DNA of 64,000 nt from Vibrio splendidus (GCF_024347615.1 NZ_AP025509.1:744001-808000); one strand, 5' to 3'. Positions 25,826 through 35,865 are shown, numbered from the stretch's first letter. Translations and numbers: made by a program. Notes: generated from the letters alone by a model not told the origin.

Positions 25826-28800
25826 TTATACAGGTTTCGTTCTCAATCGAGTAAGTATGTCCATCTGTTTTAGATTCGCCATACCAACGTAAGCCACTGG
25901 CACTAAGAACAGTGAGAAGAAGGTTCCGGCTGTCAAACCTCCGACCAACACCAAACCAATATTGATTCGACCTAATGAACCCGGACCATCTGCTAATGCC
26001 AATGGCAATGAACCAAGGATCATCGTCAATGAGGTCATCAAGATAGGACGCAGCCTTGAACGCGCACTGCTGATCGCCGCTTCTTTTGCACTCACGCCAG
26101 ATTTGCGTTTTTCGTTGGCAAACTCCACCAGCAAAATACCGTGTTTGGTCACTAGGCCAACCAATGTCAGTAGCCCGATCTTCGAATAAATATTGAGACT
26201 TTGACCAAATACCGACAGCGTCAAAATCGCACCCACGATACACAATGGCACCGTCAGCAAGATGATCATTGGGTCGACAAAGCTTTCAAACTGCGCGGCC
26301 AATATCAAGAAGATGAAAATCAACGCTAATACGAACAGCACTTGTGCGCCTGCTGTTGAATCAACCAAGTCTTTAACTATGCCATTGAACTCGTAGCTCT
26401 GCGCCGGTTTCAATAAGCTTGGAACCGTATCATCAATGTAGGCTTTCACATCACTCGCCGTGTATCCGGGCATCAAATCTGCGGTAATTTCAGCGCTGTC
26501 TTTACCCATGAACGTCTTAAAGTTAGATTCCGATGTCACTTGTTTGATTGATACAAACTGAGACAAAGGAAGCCTTTGCCCCGACTGTGAATCCACATAC
26601 AGCTTATCGAGAACCTTAAAGTCGCCGAGATCCTTTCGGTTTACTTGAACTTGAATGGGGTATGTATAACCGTCATCGGCTTGCAAATCTGCCGCCTTCA
26701 CAGATCCAAGGAAGGTCGATAACGCGTTGGTTACGTTACTGTAATCAACACCAGACAACACAATCGCATTACGGTCAATCGACAAGTCATAACGTAATTG
26801 GTCGCGTAACATCGAATTATTAATGTTGGTCACGCCCTCATAACCCTCAAGCGCCTCAACGACCTCACTTGCGGTTTCAGACAGCACCGAGGTGTCGCGG
26901 TTAACCGTCGTCAGCTCAAGGATCATATTGGTCGCTATGCTTAAGTTATCTGCCGAGCGAACCTTGAAAGACATGCCATAAGCAGAGACCGAACTTTGCG
27001 CTTTGGCGATAAACTCGTTAACCAGTTCATCAGCTGACTGGTCACGCTCGCCCCATGATTTCAATAAAACGTGATTGGTCGGAGTCCCTTCGATGTAAGA
27101 CAAGTTTGCCTCTACCGAACGATCACCTTTGAACACACTGTTAAGTTGCTCGTTGTTGTCGAGGTGATACTGACGCCCTACCCCTGTTGGTGGCGTTGAA
27201 GTCACCTCGACAAAACCAGTGTCTTCGGTTGGAAGTAGCACTTGAGGCATTTTCCAAACCGCCAAAACAGACAGAGCAATCAACACCAAAGCAATACAGC
27301 TCATCAGTGTTTTACGCTCAAACCATTTGCTCAGTTCTTTGGTGTACAAGTCAGACAGAACATTCAGCTTCGCATCAACTTTTTTGTACCACCTTGCTGG
27401 CTTTGTAACTGGCTTCATTAAGTAAGCACACATCATGGGTGAAAGCGTTAAAGCGACAAACCCTGAGATGATCACTGCAGCAGCTAACGTGAAAGCAAAT
27501 TGTCTAAATAGATCAGCGGTTAAGCCTGACATCAGACCAATAGGTAGATACACGACCGCTAACGTGAGCGTCATCGCTATCACAGGAAAGACGATCTCTC
27601 GACACCCTTTGATAGCGGCATTAAAAGGGGTTTCGCCCTCTTCGATATGCCGGTAACAGTTTTCAGCCACAACAATGGCATCATCGACAACTAAACCAAT
27701 TGCAAGAATGATGGCCAGAATCGTCAGTACGTTGATGCTAAACCCAAGTAAATGCATGACGGCAAATACACCTATCACACACACTGGGATGGTAATGATC
27801 GGAATCGAAGCCACACGAACAGAACCAAGGAACAAAACCACGACCGCTGAAACCAGAACAATCGCTTCAACTAAAGTCATGAAGCCTTCGTCAATTGCGG
27901 TTTTAATGAAATCAGCTTGGTTGTAGACCATTTTCATCTCAATGCCTTCAGGCAACTGAGGTTGAATCACGTCTATTTGCTTCTTAACCTTATTGGCAAC
28001 CGTCACTGGGTTTTCACTTTTTAGCGGTAACACCTGAATCGACATAGCTAAATTGTCATCTACACGAAGAATGCTCGGCGTAAGGCTCTCTTCGCCCATT
28101 TTGACTTCAGCAATATCTCCGACACGAATGATCTTGCCGTTATCGACACGAACCACCAAATCTCGCACATCATCAACACTGGTCACTTGGTTGACTGGGT
28201 TAATGGAGAAATCTCGCACCTGACCTTTGATAGTACCCGCGGTAAACGTCGCGTTGTATGAGCTTAATGTACCGACCACGTCTGACGCACTCATGTTAAG
28301 CGCCATCATTCGATCAGGTTGTAACCACACACGAACCGCTTTTTCACTGCCACCATACGGCCCCCAAATCCCCCCCACACCTTGTATGTGCTTAAACTGG
28401 GGCACGACTTGCTGGCTAATGTAGTCATACATGTCTTGCTTAGACATCTTGCCGGTATTCACAAACGTGATGATATTACTCGGCATGCTGGTATCAGAAG
28501 AGTCATCCGTTACCGTTGGCTTGTCCGTCATACTAGGAGGGAAATCACCAATCGCTTCAACACTGCTACGCAGATTGTTCATCAAGCTCGTGTATTCGAC
28601 GTCATTAATGTCATCTTCAAACATGATTTTTAGATTACACGTGCCTTCCTGACAGTCGGTCGTCATGGTTTTCACGCTGTCTAAGCCCGTTGCCGCCGTG
28701 ATCAGTTTATCTGCCACATTACGCGACATGAACTCAGCGCTCGCACCATTGATCGCCGCGGTTACAGTCGCCGACGGTGTTTTATGTTCAGGAAAGTATT

Positions 28801-28903
28801 GGATTGAGAGCTTTTGAAACGACAAAAGCCCAAGCAAAACAATGGTGATACTCAGAACAGACGCAAACACAGGGTGCTTGATACAAATCTCAGGAAGCTT
28901 CAT
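25826..28903 (-). CDS. RND efflux pump, inner-membrane subunit (HAE1-like)
   Basis: The 1025-residue protein has the RND layout: one N-terminal helix (VFASVLSITIVLLGLLSFQK), a large periplasmic loop, a block of helices with LAIGLVVDDAIVVAENCYRH (the Asp-Asp proton-relay helix 4), a second periplasmic loop and a final helix block with GLLTLVGLVTKHGILLVEFA and RLRPILMTSLTMILG. It exports lipophilic compounds from membrane or periplasm by proton exchange, together with a periplasmic adaptor and an outer-membrane channel. The ATG overlaps the end of the adaptor gene by 14 bases. No outer-membrane channel gene is next to it. Substrates, perhaps bile-like or fatty compounds given the neighbours, are inferred. 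Confidence 0.93.
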   Translation of the reverse strand: MKLPEICIKHPVFASVLSITIVLLGLLSFQKLSIQYFPEHKTPSATVTAAINGASAEFMSRNVADKLITAATGLDSVKTMTTDCQEGTCNLKIMFEDDINDVEYTSLMNNLRSSVEAIGDFPPSMTDKPTVTDDSSDTSMPSNIITFVNTGKMSKQDMYDYISQQVVPQFKHIQGVGGIWGPYGGSEKAVRVWLQPDRMMALNMSASDVVGTLSSYNATFTAGTIKGQVRDFSINPVNQVTSVDDVRDLVVRVDNGKIIRVGDIAEVKMGEESLTPSILRVDDNLAMSIQVLPLKSENPVTVANKVKKQIDVIQPQLPEGIEMKMVYNQADFIKTAIDEGFMTLVEAIVLVSAVVVLFLGSVRVASIPIITIPVCVIGVFAVMHLLGFSINVLTILAIILAIGLVVDDAIVVAENCYRHIEEGETPFNAAIKGCREIVFPVIAMTLTLAVVYLPIGLMSGLTADLFRQFAFTLAAAVIISGFVALTLSPMMCAYLMKPVTKPARWYKKVDAKLNVLSDLYTKELSKWFERKTLMSCIALVLIALSVLAVWKMPQVLLPTEDTGFVEVTSTPPTGVGRQYHLDNNEQLNSVFKGDRSVEANLSYIEGTPTNHVLLKSWGERDQSADELVNEFIAKAQSSVSAYGMSFKVRSADNLSIATNMILELTTVNRDTSVLSETASEVVEALEGYEGVTNINNSMLRDQLRYDLSIDRNAIVLSGVDYSNVTNALSTFLGSVKAADLQADDGYTYPIQVQVNRKDLGDFKVLDKLYVDSQSGQRLPLSQFVSIKQVTSESNFKTFMGKDSAEITADLMPGYTASDVKAYIDDTVPSLLKPAQSYEFNGIVKDLVDSTAGAQVLFVLALIFIFLILAAQFESFVDPMIILLTVPLCIVGAILTLSVFGQSLNIYSKIGLLTLVGLVTKHGILLVEFANEKRKSGVSAKEAAISSARSRLRPILMTSLTMILGSLPLALADGPGSLGRINIGLVLVGGLTAGTFFSLFLVPVAYVGMANLKQMDILTRLRTKPV

Positions 28904-30242
28904 TCAGATTCTCCTTCGTTACGGCTTCCTTGCTTTGGGTTTGCTTGCTTAAAGTTTCCTTGCTGTGAGTTTCCTTGCTTTGGATTTCGCTCGATGAATC
29001 CTCAACAGTCGCGCTAGTCTCTGCTTGCTCGCTGTTTTCATTGATCGCTTCGTCTACACCTTTTGTTGCTTCCGTCCAATCAACCGAAGGCTCAACCGGA
29101 TGTGCTTCATCAATCTGTGTTTCGGTCTTTTCTACCTCGGGCTTAACGGTCTGCTTAGTGACCTCTTTGTCTATTGGCTCCGTTATTAGCTCAACCGTTT
29201 TCTGCTCCGCATTAGGGTTCATTACCTTAACTAGAGACGCTTTCTTTAGGTTCTGTTGTCCCGTCACCACGACCTGATCACCCAGTTTCAATCCGCTTTC
29301 AACAACGACGTACCCATCGTTAGTATTCACGCCCAATTCAACAATGCGTTGCTCGATTTTTTCGCCATTCACAATCCATACAAAGCGTTGTGCATTTTTT
29401 GCTTGAACGGAATTTTGAGAAACCACCATTTGAGTCGTGTCTTCGCTCGTCATTTGGCTTACTTTGGCAAACATACCCGGAACTAAGCGATGATCTGGAT
29501 TGGTCACGTGCGCGTGAACTTCTACACGGCCTGAGCTCTCGTCCACCGCGGGCGCAATGTAATCCACCACACCAGAAAACGCTTCATCGACAAAAGCATC
29601 AACTTGGATAGAGACATTCTGCCCAAGTTTTGCGTTGCCTAAATCCGATTGTCCAATCGAATACTGAACTTCGACAGGATCGAGTTTAATCAAACTCACC
29701 AACGCGGTTGCGCCATCAATCTTACTGCCCACTGAGTGGGTAAAATTAGTTAACTGCCCATCAAATGGCGCTACCAATAAATAGTCATTCATCAGCGCTT
29801 CTTTCTGTCGGTAATCCGCTGCTGCTAGATTCGCCTGCTCTCCCAGTTCTTCCACATCTTGTTGAGACATAGAGTCGGGCTGTTTCTTTAGTAATTCTTG
29901 TACTCGCTTTAATTTCGACTTTGCTAGCGCTAGAGAGCTTCTTGCTTTGTCTAAATCGGCTTTCGCTTTGGTATTGTCCAGTTGAGCGATCAACTCGCCT
30001 TTTTTAACTGAATCTCCATCTTTGAAATGGATATTGAGAATTTTGTCGGAGGCACTGAATGTCAATGCAGCAGAATCCGTTGCCCTGATTTTGCCAACCT
30101 CGTTGATTGAAGATGTGAATGCTTGTTTGTGCGCTTTTTCGATAGTCACAGGAATCAAGTTTGAGTCTTGGGCAAACGATGGAGAGATATGTAAGGCAAA
30201 CAGTGCCAAACAGATTGTTTTACTAAGCTTTGTAAATTTCAT
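28890..30242 (-). CDS. RND efflux periplasmic adaptor (membrane fusion protein)
   Basis: A 450-residue adaptor with a signal peptide (KTICLALFALHISPSFAQD), a split lipoyl domain (GKIRATDSAALTFSASDK and DYLLVAPFDGQLTNF), a coiled-coil hairpin (KAKADLDKARSSLALAKSKL) and a beta-barrel domain (VPGMFAKVSQM, then GLKLGDQVVVTGQQNLK). It links the RND pump to an outer-membrane channel. The family usually ends near residue 350; here about 100 extra residues follow, acidic and Thr/Glu-rich, finishing in five degenerate copies of a Ser-Lys-Glu-Thr pentapeptide (SKETHSKETLSKQTQSKEA). The extension is odd and probably disordered. Confidence 0.9.
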   Translation of the reverse strand: MKFTKLSKTICLALFALHISPSFAQDSNLIPVTIEKAHKQAFTSSINEVGKIRATDSAALTFSASDKILNIHFKDGDSVKKGELIAQLDNTKAKADLDKARSSLALAKSKLKRVQELLKKQPDSMSQQDVEELGEQANLAAADYRQKEALMNDYLLVAPFDGQLTNFTHSVGSKIDGATALVSLIKLDPVEVQYSIGQSDLGNAKLGQNVSIQVDAFVDEAFSGVVDYIAPAVDESSGRVEVHAHVTNPDHRLVPGMFAKVSQMTSEDTTQMVVSQNSVQAKNAQRFVWIVNGEKIEQRIVELGVNTNDGYVVVESGLKLGDQVVVTGQQNLKKASLVKVMNPNAEQKTVELITEPIDKEVTKQTVKPEVEKTETQIDEAHPVEPSVDWTEATKGVDEAINENSEQAETSATVEDSSSEIQSKETHSKETLSKQTQSKEAVTKENLNEAS

Positions 30243-30356
30243 TTTTAATAACCATAACCGTTTGAATTCGTCTGAATTAAAACGTTTTTCTAAGCAGCTA
30301 TTTCTTACTTAATGAGCTTCCAGCTATTTAAATAATGCTAAAACAGCTAATAATGA

Positions 30357-30385
30357 GAAAAGGGCTCAACTCACTGTCGAGCCCT
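30357..30385 (-). terminator. Terminator between fadL and the adaptor gene
   Basis: AGGGCTC (30361-30367) pairs with GAGCCCT (30379-30385); on the minus strand TTTTC follows. It separates the volA-fadL unit from the efflux genes. Confidence 0.65.
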
Positions 30386-30437
30386 GCAATTTTTATATGA
30401 TTCCTAAATTTTTACGTTCTGAACTCCAAAGTAAAAG

Positions 30438-31631
30438 TTAAAAACGATGTTGATATTGAACACCAAGCAAGAGAGCATCGGCAGTCACATCAGCAGTTAT
30501 ATTGGAACTCGTTCCTGGAATCGTCGTCAGGTTTTCGTCAATATCTTGTGATTCTCCGATGATAAATCCGACTCCAACGTCCACAGAACTGGCATCGGTG
30601 AAGTTATACGTCCCTCCGACTGTTAACCAGTGACGGTTAACATCAGGAATAGAGAGCGATGTGAGTTCGTCAGTCGGGGAAATGTCGTACATGTAGCCAG
30701 CTCTTAGAACGACGTCTTTTGACATGGTGTATGTACCACCGACAGAAACATGTCCTGCGTCTTTCCATTAATACTCTTTAATTGAGTCATCATAAGAGTC
30801 AGACGTTAATGAATCAAACTCAGACCAATTCACCCACTGCAGGCTGTAGTGAAAAGCCCACTGTTCGTTGAGCTGGTGCCAACCGGAAAACTCTAGAGTG
30901 TCTGGTAGAGGTACGTTCATCTTGTCGGCAGGGACACCGCCTTTGGTAATGTCACCTTCCACTTCGATATCTGGGCTGTAACGGTAACTAATACCGAACT
31001 TGTTATGTTCGTTGACTTGGTAAGTCGCACCAACATTTGCACCCAGACCGAAACCGTCTGCATCTACATTTAACAAGTTTTGACGGTATATCTCACCCTC
31101 ACCGTAGATAACATCTAGCCCTGCGCCCAAATTGATTTTTTCAGATAACTCGTAAGCCACAGCGAAACCAACATTGATACTGGAAAGCGCTGTTTTCCCT
31201 CCGAACTCATCCGCTTCGAACGACTCGTCAAACTCAACATCAGTACCGAAATTGGAATGAACTGTTGCGCCCAAGGTAAATTTCGAATCTTGAATTGGGT
31301 GAACATAATGAATGTTTGGGACTAGTGTCCCTGCGTCCAATGATTGGTCATCTAACATTTCAGTATCACCAATCATTGGTGTGTAGCTAACACTCGACAC
31401 ATCAATACCACTATCGATATAGATAGCGCCGACAGAGAGTGTTGGTTGCTTTATGTAAGCCATCGCAGCGCTGTTCTTAGCCACAATTGCCGCACTATCG
31501 GCCATAACAGCATCACCCGCGAATGCACGGCCTAAACCCGTTGCTGATTGTGCGTTAAGTTGGAATCCTGCGGCGTTTATTAAACATGGAATGAGAGCAG
31601 CTGCGGTGCCCAATATGAGTTTATTCTTCAT
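30438..31631 (-). pseudogene. fadL: FadL-type outer-membrane fatty acid transporter interrupted by an in-frame TAA
   Basis: The 5' part has a signal peptide (LILGTAAALIPCLINAAGFQ) and the FadL N-terminal block GFQLNAQSATGLGRAFAGDA, then barrel strands to VNWSEFDSL and SYDDSIKEY, where TAA stands at 30768-30770. The same frame continues after the stop as WKDAGHVSVGGTYTMSKDVV and on to LLLGVQYQHRF with a terminal Phe, completing the barrel. One base change explains the loss. The start ATG 31631 follows AGAGGT; an upstream ATG is possible but lies inside volA. Without readthrough the protein would lack roughly its last quarter and probably not assemble. FadL moves long-chain fatty acids across the outer membrane. 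Confidence 0.82.
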
Positions 31632-33804
31632 TTTGAGGCACCTCTGTTTCGATATGGTCTTCGTTATTAATGACAACAAGCGAACCGTCAGTCATCACCA
31701 TCGAAGCAACAGCTAATTGTTGGGTTGTCACGGCTTCACGTACATCTGACATATTTTCGCCAGGCATACCCGGTAGGCCATTTTCATCAACGGGGCCTTC
31801 ATAAGGAAACAAATACGTACCGTGTCCACCGGTTGTCGTTCTTATGACTCCACCGAGTTCGATCTGATCACGCTTTGTACCCGTTATAGGGTCTAAACCA
31901 AGGGCCGTAATTAAGGGCTCAGTGCCAGTTCGAATATTATCTGGCGCGGTATTAGGAATTACGCTATCAGGAACGTAATCAACGCCAACGTCACAGGTTT
32001 CGCCGCAATCTCCAACTGCAGCTAACAAAAGAGTCGGTTGCTCAGCCTTAACTTGACGAGAGATGAAGCTAGCAGGGTCTGCACTATCAATTGTTGCTTG
32101 AACCCCTTGTTTAAGGTCTGTCACAACCAAATCGAAGATGTCGTTCTCTAGCTGACTAACAAGCAGCGCGTTATCAGATGAAAGCTCTACAAACTCTCTA
32201 AGTGCTTCAATACATTGTTGATTCGTTGCTTCTGCTGTACATGTATCTGGTATGACAGTTTCAGCAATGCCACGCTGAACATCTGGAGACTTCTTAACAC
32301 CTTCAGACATTTCAGGGCCTAAGGTTTGAGAAGACAGAACCAGGTTGGTTAGCCCCTGCCCCGGAACAACAAAGTTCACCGTGTTAAATTCAAAATTGGT
32401 ATTGGTATCCGAGTGAAAATCAGGGCTTACTTGACTAAACTCACTCACCATTACCGACATGATTCCACCCAACGATTGTCCAATTAAGTGGACATCATCT
32501 TTTTTCACCCAATCTTCTTGGCTTAGCGCATAACGAAGACCTAAAAAGTCAGACACTGATTGCTGTAGGTTAGAGCGCAGTGCTAAAGGCGAATCTATGT
32601 TGATGAAAAACGCTTTGTTTGCTCTCGCGCTGATTTCCACGTGTTCCGGACTTGAGTCATAACGCATTCGCTCCCCGTGATATGGCATATCGATCGCAAC
32701 AACGGCATAGCCTTTTTTCGTATATTCCGCAGCCATCAAAGAAGCAGTACCACGCTCTGCTGTAACACCATGAATAAAAATAGCTGTAGGTAACTGACTA
32801 CTTTTATCCCATCCATTAGGAACATAAATATCTGCAGTTATATCTAACTCTTCGGTTATCTTCGGGGTTGGTTCTCTTTCTGTAGGAAAACCACCGTCGG
32901 TGTTTGTAATCCATTCGTAAAGTGGCGGACAATTCTCCTTCGGTTCAAATTCATCAATGATACACTCTGATTCTCTCGCTTTAGTAAAAGGTAAATAGGA
33001 AGGAATTTTAAGTTGTTTGGTATATAGATCGTAATCTTTCTTCCGTTCTGTAATCGGATTTAACTGACCAGTAAAAGCGCTTCCAAATGCCTCATGGTTG
33101 TATTTCATCGCATCCAATGGAGAATAAGCACTCTGAGTTTTAAATTGTGCTGCATATACAGGAATACCCTTATCTGGATATAACGCATAATATGAATCAA
33201 TAGCGCTTAATACTTGCTCTTGAAGAACTTCTTCTTTTTCGCTATTTAATGGAGCGTCTGAATAAATCAACTCATCAAAGCTGGCATCTGATTTTAAAGG
33301 TTCGTCAAATTCAGTTTTTACACCATCAGTAACAACGATCGAATAAGTTGTTTCTTCTTCCAAACCTGATTCACATTGAATAATAATATTGGAACCATCA
33401 GCGGATATTTGAGTCGCAACTTCCGAACCAGTTGACTCATTAATTAACACCACATTCCCGGCTAAGGTTTCATTATTGAGTGGATAACGTTTGTCAGAAT
33501 TTACGCTTTGTAGCAGAATTAAAATCGGTTCTGCACAAAGTCCCCAGCCGTCTAGGGCTGCGTATGAATTATTGTAGTCCTGATAATAAGCATCATTGGT
33601 CGATGACATTGCGGCAACGTCTTCACCGACACCGGATATTGTTCCATCGTCGTCATACCCATAACCATCATTTGGTTTTGGTAGTTCATTAATGTTGTAG
33701 GGAACCAATACCGAAACGGCCTCTTGAGTCGAGTCTTCAGACTGACAGCCGAGTAAGGCAAGCGTAATTAGTCCACATATATATGGCTTATTGAAATCTT
33801 TCAA
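31621..33804 (-). CDS. volA: Surface lysophospholipase lipoprotein VolA
   Basis: A long lipoprotein lipase with signal peptide and lipobox LALLGC (Cys20 from the chosen start), an acidic N-terminal region and an alpha/beta-hydrolase domain with the oxyanion stretch AIFIHGVTAERG and nucleophile elbow LIGQSLGGIMSV (Ser about 444). It matches what is known of Vibrio VolA, a surface-exposed lysophospholipase co-transcribed with fadL that frees fatty acids for uptake. The frame is open to 33873, but a TTG at 33804 has AAGGAG five bases before it and gives a normal signal peptide; I take TTG as start (727 residues). Its stop overlaps the fadL start, so the two are translationally coupled. Confidence 0.88.
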   Translation of the reverse strand: MKDFNKPYICGLITLALLGCQSEDSTQEAVSVLVPYNINELPKPNDGYGYDDDGTISGVGEDVAAMSSTNDAYYQDYNNSYAALDGWGLCAEPILILLQSVNSDKRYPLNNETLAGNVVLINESTGSEVATQISADGSNIIIQCESGLEEETTYSIVVTDGVKTEFDEPLKSDASFDELIYSDAPLNSEKEEVLQEQVLSAIDSYYALYPDKGIPVYAAQFKTQSAYSPLDAMKYNHEAFGSAFTGQLNPITERKKDYDLYTKQLKIPSYLPFTKARESECIIDEFEPKENCPPLYEWITNTDGGFPTEREPTPKITEELDITADIYVPNGWDKSSQLPTAIFIHGVTAERGTASLMAAEYTKKGYAVVAIDMPYHGERMRYDSSPEHVEISARANKAFFINIDSPLALRSNLQQSVSDFLGLRYALSQEDWVKKDDVHLIGQSLGGIMSVMVSEFSQVSPDFHSDTNTNFEFNTVNFVVPGQGLTNLVLSSQTLGPEMSEGVKKSPDVQRGIAETVIPDTCTAEATNQQCIEALREFVELSSDNALLVSQLENDIFDLVVTDLKQGVQATIDSADPASFISRQVKAEQPTLLLAAVGDCGETCDVGVDYVPDSVIPNTAPDNIRTGTEPLITALGLDPITGTKRDQIELGGVIRTTTGGHGTYLFPYEGPVDENGLPGMPGENMSDVREAVTTQQLAVASMVMTDGSLVVINNEDHIETEVPQNEE

Positions 33805-34191
33805 AACAGCTCCTTCGTAGCTTTCGCATTTAACTGGTGTGGTCATGCGATTTATCGTTATTTGAGTTGCCAATTGAGTCGGAGGTAAGCTCGACTTTTA
33901 TTCGTAGAGAGCAAGGCAACACAGAGTTGGAATGACACGTTGATAAAACTACGTAAGAAATTTGAGCAGTTAACCCACACCCACTAAATCAGCGTCACCC
34001 GTTAATGATCCAATAGCTACTAACGGCAAGCACCTAAAACCGCATTAAACAACCTCAAAAAGGTATATAAGAAAATCTAATTAGGTTAATAATCAACATA
34101 AATTCAGTCACTTAAATATCAAAGACGATAAAATCAGTAAGTTTATGTTTGTTGTAAGATTTGTTATATTTAGGTTAGAACGCTTATAACA
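33805..34191. other. Divergent promoter region of volA and the ToxR-like gene
   Basis: No gene was found. The right half (about 34060-34190) is very AT-rich with several TTATAT/TAGGTT words and presumably holds the rightward promoter. Given the ToxR-like DNA-binding domain of the adjacent gene, sites for it may lie here, but I cannot identify them by eye. Confidence 0.4.
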
Positions 34192-34923
34192 ATGAGAACC
34201 CAGATGTCTGCTGAATTTATTATCAATGATGATATACAGGTCAATTTAGAAGAGAGTGAAATCCATCACTTCAAGACGGGCCGTACCTACCCAATAGGTT
34301 CTAATGAATCAGAGCTGCTTAAGTTTTTTATCTCGAGACCCAATGAGGTGATCACTCGCCAAGTTCTGATTGAACAAGTGTGGGTGTCTAAAGGTATCTA
34401 CGTTGAAGATGGCAGCCTAATGCAGACCATCTCGATTTGCCGAAAAGCATTAGAAGATAAGAGCGGGATGATCATCGTCACTGAGCGCGGTAAAGGCTAC
34501 CGATTTGCAGGACAAGTGACACAAGACAAAGAACGCGCGCTGCGTAAAATTCAATCGCAACCCAAACAAGAAACGAAACAACCTGAAGACAACACGGCGA
34601 CAGATAGCATAGCGACAGAAAATTCAACAACCGAGAAAACGCCCGCTACGAAAAAAACAAACAGTGTATTAGCACTGATTACATTATTTGTAGTGACTGC
34701 GGGGTTATACCATTATTTGTTTTCTTATTTAGATAGAAATAGCCTAGGCGAAGGTCTCGTGGGTCAGCATTTTATCTCTTGTAAAATCGAATCCGACGAA
34801 TTCACTTTTAACGAGTTATTCAACGTCACGCTTTATGAACATAAGGGACGAAAAATCATCATCGATAATTCAGGAAAATCTCTGAGCTTTCCAGCAGGAT
34901 TTAAAGGAGTGACTTGTGAATAA
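34192..34923 (+). CDS. ToxR/CadC-type membrane-anchored winged-helix regulator
   Basis: The 243-residue protein has an N-terminal OmpR-type winged helix (residues about 5-107, with GSNESELLKFFISRPNEVIT and EDGSLMQTISICRKALEDKS), a Glu/Thr/Lys-rich linker, one membrane helix (about 158-178, SVLALITLFVVTAGLYHYLF) and a short periplasmic domain of 65 residues with two cysteines (197 and 242). Such proteins bind DNA from the inner membrane and sense periplasmic signals. The next gene overlaps its stop by 8 bases and encodes a small membrane-anchored partner, as in ToxR/ToxS and VtrA/VtrC. The ATG could be 34192 or 34204. The divergent volA-fadL genes are its most likely targets, which is inference. 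Confidence 0.85.
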   Translation: MRTQMSAEFIINDDIQVNLEESEIHHFKTGRTYPIGSNESELLKFFISRPNEVITRQVLIEQVWVSKGIYVEDGSLMQTISICRKALEDKSGMIIVTERGKGYRFAGQVTQDKERALRKIQSQPKQETKQPEDNTATDSIATENSTTEKTPATKKTNSVLALITLFVVTAGLYHYLFSYLDRNSLGEGLVGQHFISCKIESDEFTFNELFNVTLYEHKGRKIIIDNSGKSLSFPAGFKGVTCE

Positions 34924-35422
34924 CAAAACGAATACAGCAATTTTTGTGGTACTGCTTGGCGTATTAGTCGGCTGGCTTTCTACTTTTATTCCTAAATCAC
35001 ACCTTGAAGGGCATTATTTAGCAAATACAGCATCAATTATTAACCCGTCCAATAATATGATTCATAACCAGTCTTCTATTAACATCGAATTTAAGAAGAA
35101 TGACAGTTATGACCTATTATACGTGTCGACCAAGCAAGTCGGTTTTACGTCATCAGGATCTTACTCTGTCACTCAACACGACATCTCACTGGATGAGAAC
35201 CAACACCAGCAAATCATCCCGAATCGCGAGTTGTCGTTTTACGAAAAAGTCATGATAAGTGAAGGTTCTACACTATCGTCTGACGCCATGCCTTACATTC
35301 CATTGAATAGAGAAGAGTTTTTACTGGTGACGCGCTATGGGATGATTCATTTTTGTAAGAAGGTAGTCTGCTCTGAGCTGCCAACGTATTCAAATGACAT
35401 TCCTGACGTTGATATGAACTAA
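34916..35422 (+). CDS. Small membrane-anchored periplasmic partner of the ToxR-like regulator
   Basis: A 168-residue protein with an N-terminal signal anchor (TAIFVVLLGVLVGWLSTFIP) and a periplasmic part that looks mainly beta (INIEFKKNDSYDLLYVST, SGSYSVTQHDISLDE, EEFLLVTRYGMIHFCKK), with a cysteine pair at 147 and 152. The GTG start lies inside the end of the upstream regulator gene, behind AAGGAG, so translation is coupled. I do not recognise the sequence, but size, topology and coupling match ToxS/VtrC-type partners, where the two periplasmic parts form one lipocalin-like ligand-binding unit. This is an architectural inference, not a sequence match. Confidence 0.72.
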   Translation: MNNKTNTAIFVVLLGVLVGWLSTFIPKSHLEGHYLANTASIINPSNNMIHNQSSINIEFKKNDSYDLLYVSTKQVGFTSSGSYSVTQHDISLDENQHQQIIPNRELSFYEKVMISEGSTLSSDAMPYIPLNREEFLLVTRYGMIHFCKKVVCSELPTYSNDIPDVDMN

Positions 35423-35865
35423 ACTGACTCGCTATTTTTAACGCTAATTATATTCTAGTCCAGCTTGTGTTTTAACGCTTACTTAGGGAAATAAGTAGGC
35501 GTTAAACGTCAGTAAGCGTCAAAGCTAAGATTCTCACCTCTTTACTCCGATAAATACCCACTTCGTTACACATTTCCTTCCAAAGTACAAAAAACACTCA
35601 CTGTTTATAAAACAACGCATCCATATGCAACTAGAACAACCAAAAGTGATCCAAGTTATATTCTAACAAGCTACAAAATTTGTTTATTAACATCTGAATA
35701 ACAGTAGTTAATCACGATTTACAACCACAATTAACATCGAAAAAAATGTTTGTCTTAGATCATATCAACCTCAACTATGCCTCGTGCCACAGTGCAGTTT
35801 TCTGTACATTCATTGTCATATTCTGAAACACTTTCTTATATTTTTTAAACTTTGTGGAGATTTCT
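35423..35865. other. Intergenic region with dcuC promoter
   Basis: No gene was found. An imperfect hairpin (AACGCTTACTT with AAGTAGGCGTT, about 35473-35503) follows the ToxR-partner gene and may terminate it, although no U tract is clear. The right part is the AT-rich dcuC leader with an FNR-like box at 35750-35763. Confidence 0.4.
35750..35763. promoter_or_regulatory. FNR-like site upstream of dcuC
   Basis: TTGTCTTAGATCAT resembles the FNR dyad TTGAT-N4-ATCAA and matches 13 of 14 bases of the reverse complement of the FNR-like site before napF (39919-39932). It lies about 100 bases before the dcuC start. Confidence 0.5.

Noticed and set aside
30438..30725. Separate small outer-membrane protein downstream of fadL
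   Set aside because: It is the in-frame continuation of fadL after one stop codon and ends with the FadL barrel; it has no signal peptide of its own.
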